Part shown: in pieces, positions 43,057 through 55,090 of the stretch
How the letters are laid out: each line of letters opens with the position of its first letter
Numbering within the stretch: position 1 is the first letter of the stretch
Assembly: GCF_004187715.1 (NCBI RefSeq)
Contig: NZ_QZWF01000002.1
Coordinates: 496,001 to 560,000, forward strand
Direction: 5' to 3'
Source of the DNA: Streptomyces sp. F001
Lineage (GTDB): Bacteria; Actinomycetota; Actinomycetes; Streptomycetales; Streptomycetaceae
DNA: 64,000 bases
Program-made: the position numbers and the translations under genes
The notes under the pieces: model-generated
The model's input: only the letters and a program-made list of their open reading frames with translations
Told to the model about the DNA's origin: nothing
Databases searched by the model: none

Positions 43057-44420
43057 GCTGAACCTCCCGTCGCGTGGCCGTGCACCGCGAGCGCGGGAGT
43101 GGCGTCATCCGGAGGATGGGCGACAGGCCGCGTCGGACGGGCCCGGACCGGGCCGGCGACGACGATGCCGACGACCTCGTGCCCGCCGTCCGCACACGCC
43201 TCGGCGATGCCGGCGAGCTCCTCCGCGGTCCAGCTGCCTGCGCTGAGGACGACCAGGGCACCGGACTCGGTGTCGCGGTCCGGCACCATCGGCCGCTCCA
43301 TCGAAACCTCCACCACCCGCAGCAGCGGATCGCTCTCGGCCTCGGCGACGAGCTGCCCGGCGGCCCGGCGGGCGATCTCGTCGCCGTCCGGTACGACAAC
43401 CAGCAGCCGCCGGGGGGCCGGCAGCCGGTCCCGGAGGCGAGCGCACACGCGCCGGTAGCGGATCTGCCTGCCGGCCTCGTCGACGGACCTCTGCGGGGTC
43501 GGTATGTCCCACGGCGTGTCGACGCCGAGGAACCGGCGGATCCAGGCCCGTGAGCCACCGCCTTCCGGCCGGTGCGCGGGCCGTTCAGCAGGTACGTCGA
43601 CGGTGCCGAGGAGCGCCGAGCCCAGCGCCGCGGCGATCTCCGGTTCGGTGCGCAGTCGGCGATTGACCCGTGCGGCGACGAGATGGCCGATGACCGCGAG
43701 CAGGAAGAACAGCAGCGCCCCCGCGACGATGAGTTGCATCCTCGTCGGCGCCGCCTCGCCGGTCGGCCGGGCCGCCGGCCCCATGACGACCATGCCGCCC
43801 ATGCTGGTCGCCGGGTCGGCCTGGTCCAGCTTCGTCATGGCCTCTTCCAGCGAGGTGCGCAGCTTCTCGAGCGCGGTGCGGGCCTGCACGCTCTCCACGG
43901 TCTTCCCAGGATCGGCCGCATTGGCCAGCTCGGTGATGCGACGGTTGGTCTCCTCCACCTTCTTCCGCAACGCCTCGGGCCCCGTAGCCGCTTCGGAGTC
44001 GTCGCTGCCGCCTGCGATCCGCACGGCGAATGTGACGAACTGCTGGGCCACTTGGTCGGAGAGCTGCTGCGCGCGCTGCGGGGTGTCGGCCGTACCCGAG
44101 ATCTTGACGATGTTCCCGTCGGCGGCCTCGGCGCTGACTTGATCCCGCAGGTCGGCGCTGCTGACGCCCGGCCAGCGAAGCTTGGCGGCCACGCGGTCAA
44201 CGACCGTAGAACTGGTCGCGATGTCCACCTGAGTCAGCAGCTCGCGCTCTTCCCACTGCCCCGGCAGCAGCACCGATGCCGAGGTCGTGTACCGCGGCGG
44301 AAACACCACCGAGGCGCCGTAGCCGACGAGCGCGCCCACCAGGGCGAGGGCGGCGAGAAGCCGCCACCGCCGACGGAAAATCCGCCCGATCGTGACCAGG
44401 CGTATCGTGTCCTCGCTCAA
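43053..44420 (-). CDS. Second Wzz-like co-polymerase protein
   Basis: 455 residues; start at 44420 overlaps the glycosyltransferase stop by 4 nt. TM1 (~20-40), a helical extracytoplasmic region (~90-215: KKVEETNRRITELANAADPG, LEKLRTSLEEAMTKLDQAD) and TM2 (~232-250) fit a Wzz domain. The cytoplasmic C-terminal part (~260-430) again resembles a nucleotide-binding domain without P-loop (RRLLVVVPDGDEIARRAAGQ, ALVVLSAGSW). Together with the next gene it makes a pair of kinase-dead Wzz proteins, and I see no intact tyrosine kinase in the operon. Confidence 0.78.
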   Translation of the reverse strand: MSEDTIRLVTIGRIFRRRWRLLAALALVGALVGYGASVVFPPRYTTSASVLLPGQWEERELLTQVDIATSSTVVDRVAAKLRWPGVSSADLRDQVSAEAADGNIVKISGTADTPQRAQQLSDQVAQQFVTFAVRIAGGSDDSEAATGPEALRKKVEETNRRITELANAADPGKTVESVQARTALEKLRTSLEEAMTKLDQADPATSMGGMVVMGPAARPTGEAAPTRMQLIVAGALLFFLLAVIGHLVAARVNRRLRTEPEIAAALGSALLGTVDVPAERPAHRPEGGGSRAWIRRFLGVDTPWDIPTPQRSVDEAGRQIRYRRVCARLRDRLPAPRRLLVVVPDGDEIARRAAGQLVAEAESDPLLRVVEVSMERPMVPDRDTESGALVVLSAGSWTAEELAGIAEACADGGHEVVGIVVAGPVRARPTRPVAHPPDDATPALAVHGHATGGSA

Positions 44421-45671
44421 CGACGCTGCCCCTTCCCTGTGCGGACCCGGTCGTCCGCCGACACCGGAGTCCGGTCACGGCAGGCGGCGGCGTAGGCAGC
44501 GAGCAGCGACGCTTGCGAGTTCCGCCAGGAAAGCGGCCCGCCGATCCGCTCCTGGCCGATCTTGCCCATCCGGGCCCGCTTCTCCGGATCGTCAAGGAGC
44601 AGCGCGATGAGCTCGGCGAATTCGGCCTCGTCGTTGGCGGGCGCGTAGACGGCGGCGTCACCGGCGGAGACTCGCGCCTCCCGGAGGTCGAACGAGACGA
44701 TCGGCCGGCCCATCGCCATGTACTCCAGGACCTTGTTCATGGTCGACACGTCGTTGAGCGGATTGCGCGGGTCGGGGGAGAGGCATACGTCCGCGGTGGA
44801 CAAGTAGCGCACCAGCTCGGCGTCCGGAATGCGCCCGGTGAACTGCACCTGGTCGGAGAGCCCGAGCCGCCGGGACAGCTCCACCATCGCGTCGAAGGCG
44901 TCGCCGGCGCCGACGAACACCGCATGCCAGTCGGTCCGCCCGAACTCGCCGCGCAGCTTCGCGAGGGCCCGCAAGGCGTAGTCGACGCCGTCCTGAGGGC
45001 CCATGACGCCGAGGTAGCACAGCAGATGAGGCTTGCCGCGCTTCAACTCCGGCTCGGGCGGCACCGGTTGGAACCGGTCTACCGCGGGCGCGCTGCGCAC
45101 CACGAAAACGTCCTCCGGCCGCCGACCGCCACGGCGCAGCGCGACCTCCCGATAGCTCTCGTTCGTGGCGAGCACGACGTCCGCGGCCCGGTAGGTCAGC
45201 CGTTCCAGCGCGCACACGGCGCGGTAGAGCAGATCCTTGCCGCGGTCGAACCGGGAGAGGTACAGCTCGGGTACCAGGTCGTGCTGGTCGAAGACGAACC
45301 GCGCGCCGCGCCGCTTCAGCCACAGTGCCGGCAGGAACAGCAGGTCGGGCGGGTTGCAGGCGTGGACCACGTCGACCGGGCCGACCTTGCGGGCCAGCCG
45401 GGCCGTATGCCACAGCGCCGATCCGTACTCCCGCAGGTAGCCGGCCGGTCCTCCGGTGGCCGCGCGCAACGGGTAGCGGTGGATCCGTACCCCGTCGATC
45501 TCCGCCTCCGGCTCCGTGTCCCGCTTCTCTCCCCGGGGACAGATGACGTGCACCTCCCAGCCCGCGTCGCGCAGCGTCGTGCACTCCTGCCACACCCGCC
45601 GGTCGAACGGCACCGACAGGTTCTCCACCAGGATCAGCGCGCGCCGGTTCGACCCGTCGCCGCTGGTTGCG

Positions 45672-45682
<11 letters not shown>
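44417..45682 (-). CDS. Glycosyltransferase family 4
   Basis: 421 residues; the start at 45682 overlaps the end of the dehydrogenase gene by 11 nt. GT-B fold: VENLSVPFDRRVWQECTTLR at the N-terminus, DVVHACNPPDLLFLPALWLK, FDQHDLVPELYLSRF, and the donor-site segment STMNKVLEYMAMGRPIVSFD. This subgroup is common near initiating phosphotransferases and often adds the second sugar (inference). No membrane anchor. Confidence 0.92.
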
Positions 45683-46988
<1,306 letters not shown>

Positions 46989-47061
46989 GACCCGTTCCTC
47001 CCCCCAGGCAGGCCCTTGCGGCCTGCGGTCCGCGCGTCGGCCGGACGACGACCTCCGCGCA

Positions 47062-48540
47062 TCAGTAGGCCCCCTGCCCATGGAGCACCGCACGCAGCGT
47101 CTTCCACAAGATCACTGCGTCCAGGGCGAGCGACCAGTCCTCCACGTACCGCAGGTCGAGGCGGACCGCCTCCTCCCACGGCAGGTCGCTGCGTCCGCTG
47201 ATCTGCCACAGGCCGGTGAGTCCGGGCTTGACCAGCAGCCGCCGCCGGATGTCCGGGCCGTACGCAGCGGACTCCTCCGGTAACGGAGGCCGCGGGCCGA
47301 CGAGCGACATCGATCCGGTGAGCACGTTGAAAAGCTGCGGGAGCTCGTCGAGCGAGTACCGGCGCAGCACTGCTCCCACCCGGGTCACCCGCGGATCCCG
47401 GCGGAGCTTGAACAGCAGGCCGGCGCCCTCGTTGCGGTCGGCCAGCTCGGCACGTGCCCCGTGAGCCCCGGCGACCATGGTGCGGAACTTGAGAATGGTG
47501 AACTCGCGGCCGTCCTTGCCGACCCTGCGCTGGCGGTAGAACGCCCCACCCCGACTGTCCATCAGCACGAGCAGCCCGACGAGCACCATCAGCGGTGCGA
47601 ACAGCATCAGCAGGATCGCCGCGCCCATCCGGTCGACGACCTCTTTGACCGCCCGCCGGCCCCCGGTGAAGGTCGGCATGCTGACCCGCAGCAGCGGGAT
47701 CCCGAGCACCGCGTCGATGTGCAGCCGCGGACCGGCCACCTCCATCAGCACGGGAGCCACGACCATTTCGGCGTCGCTGCCTTCGAGGTTCCAAGCCAGC
47801 CGCTGCAGCCGGTCCGGTGACCAGTGTGGGTCCGGTGTGACCGCGACGACACGGTAGCCGTCGCGGCGGACATGGTTGGCTACGTCCGCCAGGCGGCCGA
47901 CGACCGGCACTCCGTCCAGTTGGTCACCGTCGAGCCCGAGACCGTCCGTCGTGCACACCGCATCCACCCGCCAGCCGAGGTGCGGGAGCCTGCGGGTTCG
48001 GGTGATCAGGTCGCGTACGGTGGCCGGGCTCCCGGCAGCGAGCACCGGTCTCAGACACCTTCCTTCCTTCCGCTGTTTGTGCAGCCAGAGGCGCAGCAGA
48101 TACCGCTCGGTCATGGTGATGAGCGCGATCGCGGGGATCGCGACGAAGATCCAGAGCTTGATGTTGCGCGAGGTGAGTGCGATCCCGCCGAGCGCCAGCA
48201 CGACGGTCGCCGTGAACAGTGAGCGTCCGAGACGGCGGAATTCCTCGGCGCCCTGGCCGAGCACGGCCGGAGCCCACGACCGGCTCACCGCAAGCGCCCC
48301 CAGCACCAGCAGCTCGGTGCCGAATGCGAGAATTCCCCACTTCTCGTGCCAGTTGGCCGCGTCCCGGGCCCCGAAGAAGTTGCCGATCGCCGCCACCACG
48401 AAGGCGGTGGCCACGGTATCGCTGGTGATCACGGTACGGCGGTACCGCTGCTCCCAGTCGATCGCGGGCCGGCTGATTGCCCCGTTCGCCAGACGCCCGC
48501 GCTCCGACGGAAACGGGCTGACTAATCCCCCTTGCCGCAC
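47062..48540 (-). CDS. Polyprenyl glycosylphosphotransferase (WbaP/WcaJ-like), initiates the repeat unit
   Basis: 492 residues from a GTG at 48540 with GGGGGG 6-11 nt upstream; other upstream starts have no site. An N-terminal block of four membrane helices (~25-130) and a CoA-binding-like cytoplasmic domain (~140-260) precede a re-entrant helix (~280-305) and the catalytic domain: YRQRRVGKDGREFTILKFRT, the DELPQLFNVLTGSMSLVGPR motif and PGLTGLWQISGRSDL. It transfers a sugar-1-phosphate to undecaprenyl phosphate, starting the lipid-linked unit. It is the first gene of the leftward operon, as is usual for capsule operons. Confidence 0.9.
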   Translation of the reverse strand: MRQGGLVSPFPSERGRLANGAISRPAIDWEQRYRRTVITSDTVATAFVVAAIGNFFGARDAANWHEKWGILAFGTELLVLGALAVSRSWAPAVLGQGAEEFRRLGRSLFTATVVLALGGIALTSRNIKLWIFVAIPAIALITMTERYLLRLWLHKQRKEGRCLRPVLAAGSPATVRDLITRTRRLPHLGWRVDAVCTTDGLGLDGDQLDGVPVVGRLADVANHVRRDGYRVVAVTPDPHWSPDRLQRLAWNLEGSDAEMVVAPVLMEVAGPRLHIDAVLGIPLLRVSMPTFTGGRRAVKEVVDRMGAAILLMLFAPLMVLVGLLVLMDSRGGAFYRQRRVGKDGREFTILKFRTMVAGAHGARAELADRNEGAGLLFKLRRDPRVTRVGAVLRRYSLDELPQLFNVLTGSMSLVGPRPPLPEESAAYGPDIRRRLLVKPGLTGLWQISGRSDLPWEEAVRLDLRYVEDWSLALDAVILWKTLRAVLHGQGAY

Positions 48541-48985
48541 AGAACCCCCCAGGTCCCCAGTGGTTCGACGTGTTCGCCCAACACTGCTTCTCCCCGGGAG
48601 GCGCCCCGCCCCCCGCGCCGCGCTGTTCCTCCCCTCGGGAGGCCCCCGCCCCCCGCGCATGACATCCCGGCTGTTTCAGCGCTGGTTGAACAACCCACCC
48701 TGGCGGCAGCAGACTCGCATGCCCTGCCAGACTCTCGAGGTACGCGGGAACCCGTCGATACCTCGGGTGCTCCCCGCACCCAAGGCCCCCTCTCGGGCTC
48801 CAAGAATTGATCACCCCCACGTCTGGCGCCGGGGACGCGACTGCTGGCTTTCCGTAGCGCCGGACCTGTAGATCATTATTGGTCGCTTCGTGCTCGATCA
48901 GCTGAAGCACGGTCAATCTAGACCATCGGGGCTCAGTGTGTAGAGGGGATGTGTGTAATTTGTGTTCAAGCTTTGAGGTTGGATC
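48541..48985 (-). promoter_or_regulatory. Leader and likely promoter region of the polysaccharide operon
   Basis: Minus-strand upstream region of the first operon gene. A relatively AT-rich block at ~48870-48975 (ATCATTATTGG, TGTGTAATTTGTGTTCAAGC in plus orientation) is the most promoter-like stretch, though I could not fit a clean -35/-10 pair. Between it and the start lie two direct copies of a ~28-bp C-rich unit (48591-48618 and 48630-48658, TCCCC..GGGAGG.CCCCG), each able to fold (CCTCCC/GGGAGG), which would be in the mRNA leader. No known riboswitch was recognised. Confidence 0.4.
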
Positions 48986-49287
48986 CATCGATTGGTGACC
49001 GTCCTACGGGTGCCTTGACGCCACCGCGCGCTCCAGCAGCTCGCCCGGCCCCCGGGCGCGGCTTCTGCGCGGTAGTGATCGGCGAGCTGCAGCGGGCCTT
49101 TTACGGCGCCCGGTTCGGCAACGACTTCCCGCTGTTCGTGCACGACGGCGTGCCGCTGTGGGTGCCCGAGGTGGGCGGGGCGATGGAGGGTCTGCGGAAC
49201 TGACTCGGGCTGCGCCGGGACGACAGCCCGGGGTCATGCCCGACCGCCTCCGGCTCGACGTCGCGTAGCAACCAGGAGGGCGCACCC
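48986..49287 (+). other. Region with possible C-terminal gene fragment
   Basis: A plus-strand frame ending at 49203 encodes VVIGELQRAFYGARFGNDFP and VHDGVPLWVPEV, ending GGAMEGLRN. It reads like the tail of a real protein but has no credible start and I cannot name the family. The rest (49204-49287) contains only the approach to the next broken gene. It is consistent with a string of truncated genes between the operon promoter and the aldehyde dehydrogenase. Confidence 0.3.
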
Positions 49288-49600
49288 ATGGGCGATGCCA
49301 CCTCCCACCGCGGCACGGTCGTCATCCTGACTGTCCTGGAGGTGGAGCACCAGGCGGTGCGGGCGCATCCGGCCAACCTGGAGCAGCGGCAACACGCGGC
49401 CGGCCGCTCTTCGAGGTCGGCCGGCTGACCGACTCACCATGGATCATCGCCCTCGCCGAGGCCGGGGAGGGAAACCAGGCTGCCGCCGTGCTCGCCGAGC
49501 GCGCCATCAGCATGTTCGAGCCCGAGGCGCTGTTCTTCGTCGGCGTGGCCGGCGGATTGAAGGCCGATGTCGGCCTCGGCGACGTGGCCGTTGCCACTCA
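49288..49600 (+). pseudogene. MTA/SAH nucleosidase-like (phosphorylase superfamily) N-terminal fragment
   Basis: The ATG at 49288 opens MGDATSHRGTVVILTVLEVE with a frame break near 49398. The next frame gives LFEVGRLTDSPWIIALAEAG, then AISMFEPEALFFVGVAGGLK and GLGDVAVATHI. The FVGVAGGL..DV.LGDV.VAT pattern is the nucleobase-site region of nucleoside phosphorylase/nucleosidase proteins, which in Streptomyces often carry C-terminal NTPase-TPR modules. Homology stops at ~49600, where a TPR segment begins in another frame. The product is clearly truncated. Confidence 0.6.
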
Positions 49601-49993
49601 CATCATGCCGAACAGAGTGCGGCTCTCGTGCAGTTGGCCTCCGTGCATATCGATCTGCCCCAGTACGGGGCGACGGCACGGGCCGCGGACGAGGCCATCA
49701 GACTCGGCCGGAGGACGGGACGGCCGGAGGATCTGGCGAACGTCCTGCTGATGGCACAGCGCGTGCAACAGCATCTCGGCGACTGGGACGCCGCGCTGTA
49801 CCTCATGAACGAGGCAATCCTCCACATCCGCGCCACCCACTCCGTTCTGGCGGGCGCCGTGTGGTGGGAGCGGGCGACCATCCTGCGGGGGCTGGGACGC
49901 TCCGAAGAGGCGCAGGCGTCGGAAGCGCAGTCGGCCCTTGTCTTCGAAGAACGCGTCGACAGGCGAGAAGGCCTTCCGGACCTCCTGTCCTGA
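49601..49993 (+). pseudogene. TPR-protein C-terminal fragment
   Basis: Frame reading LVQLASVHIDLPQYGATARA, EDLANVLLMAQRVQQHLGDW and AALYLMNEAILHIRATH, ending at TGA 49993. These are TPR-like helical pairs. They join directly onto the nucleosidase fragment but in a different frame; the match to a nucleosidase-TPR architecture suggests an internal deletion within one gene, or a junction of two genes. There is no independent start or ribosome site. Confidence 0.5.
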
Positions 49994-49999
49994 CCCACA

Positions 50000-50274
50000 T
50001 GGAACTCGCCTCCGGCCTGGCCAAGCGGTCCCACGATTGCCGGCACGCCGGGATCTCGTTCTGGCCGTACTCCGGCGTGGACCCGGCCGAGTGCGCTCGC
50101 CGTGCGGGGCAGAGCATTGAGGTCCTCTTCCAGCACTCCACCGCGTCAGCCAAGGAACAGCACCTGCCGGGTAAGTCGGTCATTTGGTCCATGACTGGTC
50201 CGGAGGCGCTGGTCAGGAGCGAGACAGCTGTGGGAGGAAGCGGGGGTTTCAACGTTGACCGGCCTCCGCGCTGA
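50000..50274 (+). pseudogene. Site-specific integrase C-terminal remnant
   Basis: Encodes AKRSHDCRHAGISFWPYSGV, then DPAECARRAGQSIEVLFQH. This matches the end of actinobacterial tyrosine integrases (pattern HDLRHAGISFWL.SGVDPAE.ARRAGQS..VL.RHYAKF): the RHAG box supplies the catalytic Arg and the following H-Y pair has become QHS, so the nucleophile tyrosine is lost. The frame ends at 50274, 14 bp before the aldehyde dehydrogenase terminator hairpin. Its position right against a duplicated gene end suggests an att boundary. Confidence 0.65.
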
Positions 50275-50287
50275 GCGGGGCGAGCGC

Positions 50288-50328
50288 AAGGCGCCTGACG
50301 GGTAAAAGACCAGGCCAGGCGCCTTTTC
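50288..50328. terminator. Terminator hairpin after the aldehyde dehydrogenase gene
   Basis: Perfect 10-bp inverted repeat AAGGCGCCTG (50288-50297) / CAGGCGCCTT (50316-50325) followed on the plus strand by TTTTC; 9 bp beyond the dehydrogenase stop codon. It can act in both directions. The inner stem GGCGCCTG/CAGGCGCC is identical to the hairpin at 4443-4476. Confidence 0.75.
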
Positions 50329-50336
50329 TCGGGCCT

Positions 50337-51860
50337 TTAGAAGAAGCCCAGCTTCTTCGGCGAGTAGCTCACCAGCAGATTCTTCGTCTGCTGATAGTGG
50401 TCGAGCATCATCTTGTGCGTCTCCCGGCCGATCCCGGACTGCTTGTACCCGCCGAACGCGGCGTGCGCGGGGTAGGCGTGGTAGCAGTTGGTCCAGACGC
50501 GGCCTGCCTGGATGGCCCGGCCCGCGCGGTAGGCCGTGTTGATGTCGCGGGTCCACACGCCCGCCCCGAGGCCGTACGACGTGTCGTTGGCGATCTTGAT
50601 CGCATCGTCGAAGTCGTCGAACGAGGCCACCGACACGACGGGCCCGAAGATCTCCTCCTGGAAGACCCGCATACGGTTGTCGCCTTCGAAGATGGTCGGC
50701 TGCACGTAGTAGCCGCCCTTCAAGTCGCCGTCGTACTCCGCGCGTTCACCGCCCGTGAGCACCCTGGCGCCTTCCTGCCGGCCGACGTCGATGTAGGAGA
50801 GGATCTTCGCCAGCTGGTCACCGGACGCCTGGGCGCCGATCATCGTGTCGGTGTCGAGCGGGTGCCCGGGCTTGATCAGCTCGGTGCGGGCGACCGCCGC
50901 GGCCAGGAAGTCCGGGTAGTTGCCGCGCTGGATCAAGCCGCGGGACGGGCATGTGCACACCTCGCCCTGGTTCAGCGCGAACATCGTGAACCCTTCGAGG
51001 GCCTTGTCGCGCAGCTCGTCGTCCTTCTCCCACACGTCGTCGAAGAAGATGTTCGGCGACTTGCCGCCCAACTCCAGCGTGACCGGCTTCAGGTTCTCCG
51101 CCGCGTACTGCATGATCAGTCGTCCCGTGGACGTCTCGCCTGTGAAGGCGACCTTCGCCACCCGGGGACTGGACGCGAGCGGCTTTCCGGCCTCGGGGCC
51201 GAAGCCGTTGACGATGTTCAGCACGCCCGGTGGGAGGAGGTCGGCGACCAGGCTCAGCCAGTAGTGGATGGAGACCGGGGTCTGTTCGGCGGGCTTGAGG
51301 ATGACCGCGTTGCCTGCGGCGAGGGCGGGCGCGAGCTTCCACGCCGCCATCAGAATGGGGAAGTTCCACGGGATGATCTGCGCGACCACGCCCAGCGGCT
51401 CGTGGAAGTGGTAGGCGACCGTGTCGTCGTCGACCTCGCTGAGCGAGCCCTCCTGAGCGCGCACGGCGCCGGCGAAGTAGCGGAAGTGGTCGATGGCCAG
51501 CGGGATGTCGGCCGCGAGGGTCTCCCGCACGGGCTTGCCGTTCTCCCAGCTCTCCGCGACTGCCAGCGGCTCCAGGCGGGCCTCCATGCGGTCGGCGATC
51601 TTCAGCAGGATGTCGGACCGCTCGGTCGCCGACAGACGGCCCCAGCCGGGCGCGGCCGCATGCGCCGCGTCGAGTGCCGCCTCGACGTCCTCCGCGGTGC
51701 CGCGCGCCACCTCGGTGAACGGCTGCCCGTTCACCGGACTCGGGTTCTCGAAGTACTGACCCTTGACCGGGGGTACGTACTCTCCGCCGATGAAGTGGTC
51801 GTAGCGCGACTGGTAGGAGACGATCGCGCCCTCGCTTCCGGGCGCCGCGTAACGGGTCAT
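50337..51860 (-). CDS. NAD-dependent aldehyde dehydrogenase (acetaldehyde dehydrogenase II type)
   Basis: 507 residues; ATG at 51860 chosen over the longer frame, with an AGGAGG-like site just upstream. Cofactor and catalytic elements are [17 protein letters not shown] (Asn of the oxyanion hole), [16 protein letters not shown] with general base Glu263, and the nucleophile Cys302 in [10 protein letters not shown]. The closest recognisable group is the ExaC/AcoD-type acetaldehyde dehydrogenase, oxidising short aldehydes to acids in the cytoplasm. The GAF-type regulator gene lies 160 bp upstream on the same strand, as in acetoin/ethanol operons. Its last ~25 codons and terminator are duplicated at 4.44-4.56 kb. 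Confidence 0.93.
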   Translation of the reverse strand: MTRYAAPGSEGAIVSYQSRYDHFIGGEYVPPVKGQYFENPSPVNGQPFTEVARGTAEDVEAALDAAHAAAPGWGRLSATERSDILLKIADRMEARLEPLAVAESWENGKPVRETLAADIPLAIDHFRYFAGAVRAQEGSLSEVDDDTVAYHFHEPLGVVAQIIPWNFPILMAAWKLAPALAAGNAVILKPAEQTPVSIHYWLSLVADLLPPGVLNIVNGFGPEAGKPLASSPRVAKVAFTGETSTGRLIMQYAAENLKPVTLELGGKSPNIFFDDVWEKDDELRDKALEGFTMFALNQGEVCTCPSRGLIQRGNYPDFLAAAVARTELIKPGHPLDTDTMIGAQASGDQLAKILSYIDVGRQEGARVLTGGERAEYDGDLKGGYYVQPTIFEGDNRMRVFQEEIFGPVVSVASFDDFDDAIKIANDTSYGLGAGVWTRDINTAYRAGRAIQAGRVWTNCYHAYPAHAAFGGYKQSGIGRETHKMMLDHYQQTKNLLVSYSPKKLGFF

Positions 51861-52020
51861 GCTGGATGGCCTCCTTCGGCAGCGCTGCCCGCCGTTGGGC
51901 AGCTCTGCGCCGGAGGCTAGGACGGCGGACGTTGCATCCACGTTGCGGTTGTGCTGCGCGGAGGGTGACTCAGGACCGGCGCCGGGGCGCACGCGCGCGA
52001 AGGGGGCCGTTCGCCGACTT

Positions 52021-53876
<1,856 letters not shown>

Positions 53877-53883
53877 CGGGGCG

Positions 53884-55050
53884 TCAGGCGGGACGAGCCG
53901 TGTCTCCCGCGGCGACCGCAGGCGGGCGTGCATCCCGGTCGGCGGTCGCCTCCTTCGCCCATGTCTCCAGTCGGCCCGTGAACTCGGCTGCCCGCTCGGC
54001 CCAGTCGAGCTCGGCCAGCGCCGCTGCGCGGCCGCGTTCGGCGGTGCCCAGGCGCAGCTGCGTGTCCGCGCGCAGCCGCCGTACCGCGTCCGCGGTCGCC
54101 GCCGGGTTCTCGTACGGGACGAGGAGGCCGCAGCGGTGCCGCAGCACCAGGCCGGCCGCCAGGGGAATCGGTGTGGTCACGACGGGGACGCCGTGGGCCA
54201 TGTACTCGACGACCTTGGTGGGCCGTGAGTGACGGTAGTTGGGCTGGTCGTGCAGGAGGGACAGACCGGCCAGGGCGCCGGAGAGCAGGGCGAGGGCACG
54301 GTCGTTGGGCAGGTAGCCGTGCCAGCGCAGGACGCCGTCGCGGTCGGCCTCGGTGAGCGCGCCCCGCACGTCGAGATCGGCCGCCCCCGTCACCTCGACC
54401 CGCACGTCCGGACCGAGCAGCCTGGCCGTCTCGATGAGGTCGAGCGCGCCGCGCGCCCGGGACAGATGCCCCAGATAGACGACTCGGTCCGTGCCGGGCG
54501 GCTCCGGCGGCTCGGGCGGTACGGTCGCGAGGTTCGGCACCACGGGATGGGGCCGGCGGAAACGCGCCCGGTAGGCGTCCTCGGCGAGCAGCAGCCGCAC
54601 GTGCCGCTCGGCCAGACGCTCCGCCGCCCGTACCGCCAGCTTCAGCGGCGGCCGCAGAGCCGCCGGCACCCAGCGCTTCATCGCCAGTGCTGCCGCTGTG
54701 TCCTCGTGCACGTCCCACACGGTCACCGGGGCCCGGCCGCCGCGCCGCCACCGGCGCAGTGTGCCGGGCAGGGCGAGCAGCAGTTCCGGGTCGTGCAACA
54801 GCACCACGTCCGCCTCCGCTCCGCGCTCGGCCAGCAGGGCCCGCGCCGCGCGCAGCGCCGCGCGGCGGTCGCGTCCGGCGGCTCGGGGGAGGTCCACGCC
54901 CTCGACATCCGGGCGCGGTTCCACTCCGCGGGCGGTGAACGGTGCGGCGTACACGACCCGGTGGCCGCGCTCCGTCAGGGCGGCGATCTCCCGGTGCAGT
55001 ATCCGCGCATCCTCGGGATGGTGGACGACGGTGACCACGAGTATCCGCAT
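53884..55050 (-). CDS. Glycosyltransferase family 4
   Basis: 388 residues. GT-B fold: VVHHPEDARILHREIAALTE at the N-terminus, DVVLLHDPELLLALP, TVWDVHEDTAAALAMKRW, and the C-domain VVYLGHLSRARGALDLIETA and SRPTKVVEYMAHGVPVVTTP. This subgroup resembles GTs that add residues to lipid-linked ManNAc-type polymers (inference). It begins the leftward half of the second glycan locus, 40 nt downstream of the nucleotide-sugar dehydrogenase gene; the 3' end is 7 bp from the Rpf gene. Confidence 0.9.
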   Translation of the reverse strand: MRILVVTVVHHPEDARILHREIAALTERGHRVVYAAPFTARGVEPRPDVEGVDLPRAAGRDRRAALRAARALLAERGAEADVVLLHDPELLLALPGTLRRWRRGGRAPVTVWDVHEDTAAALAMKRWVPAALRPPLKLAVRAAERLAERHVRLLLAEDAYRARFRRPHPVVPNLATVPPEPPEPPGTDRVVYLGHLSRARGALDLIETARLLGPDVRVEVTGAADLDVRGALTEADRDGVLRWHGYLPNDRALALLSGALAGLSLLHDQPNYRHSRPTKVVEYMAHGVPVVTTPIPLAAGLVLRHRCGLLVPYENPAATADAVRRLRADTQLRLGTAERGRAAALAELDWAERAAEFTGRLETWAKEATADRDARPPAVAAGDTARPA

Positions 55051-55090
55051 CAGAGCAGCACCTTTCGGCTCCGCGTTCGAACAGGGCCCG

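Noticed and set aside
39700..43458. 1252-codon plus-strand frame across asnB and the Wzz-like gene
   Set aside because: Antisense shadow: it spans two real genes on the minus strand, has no ribosome site or domains.
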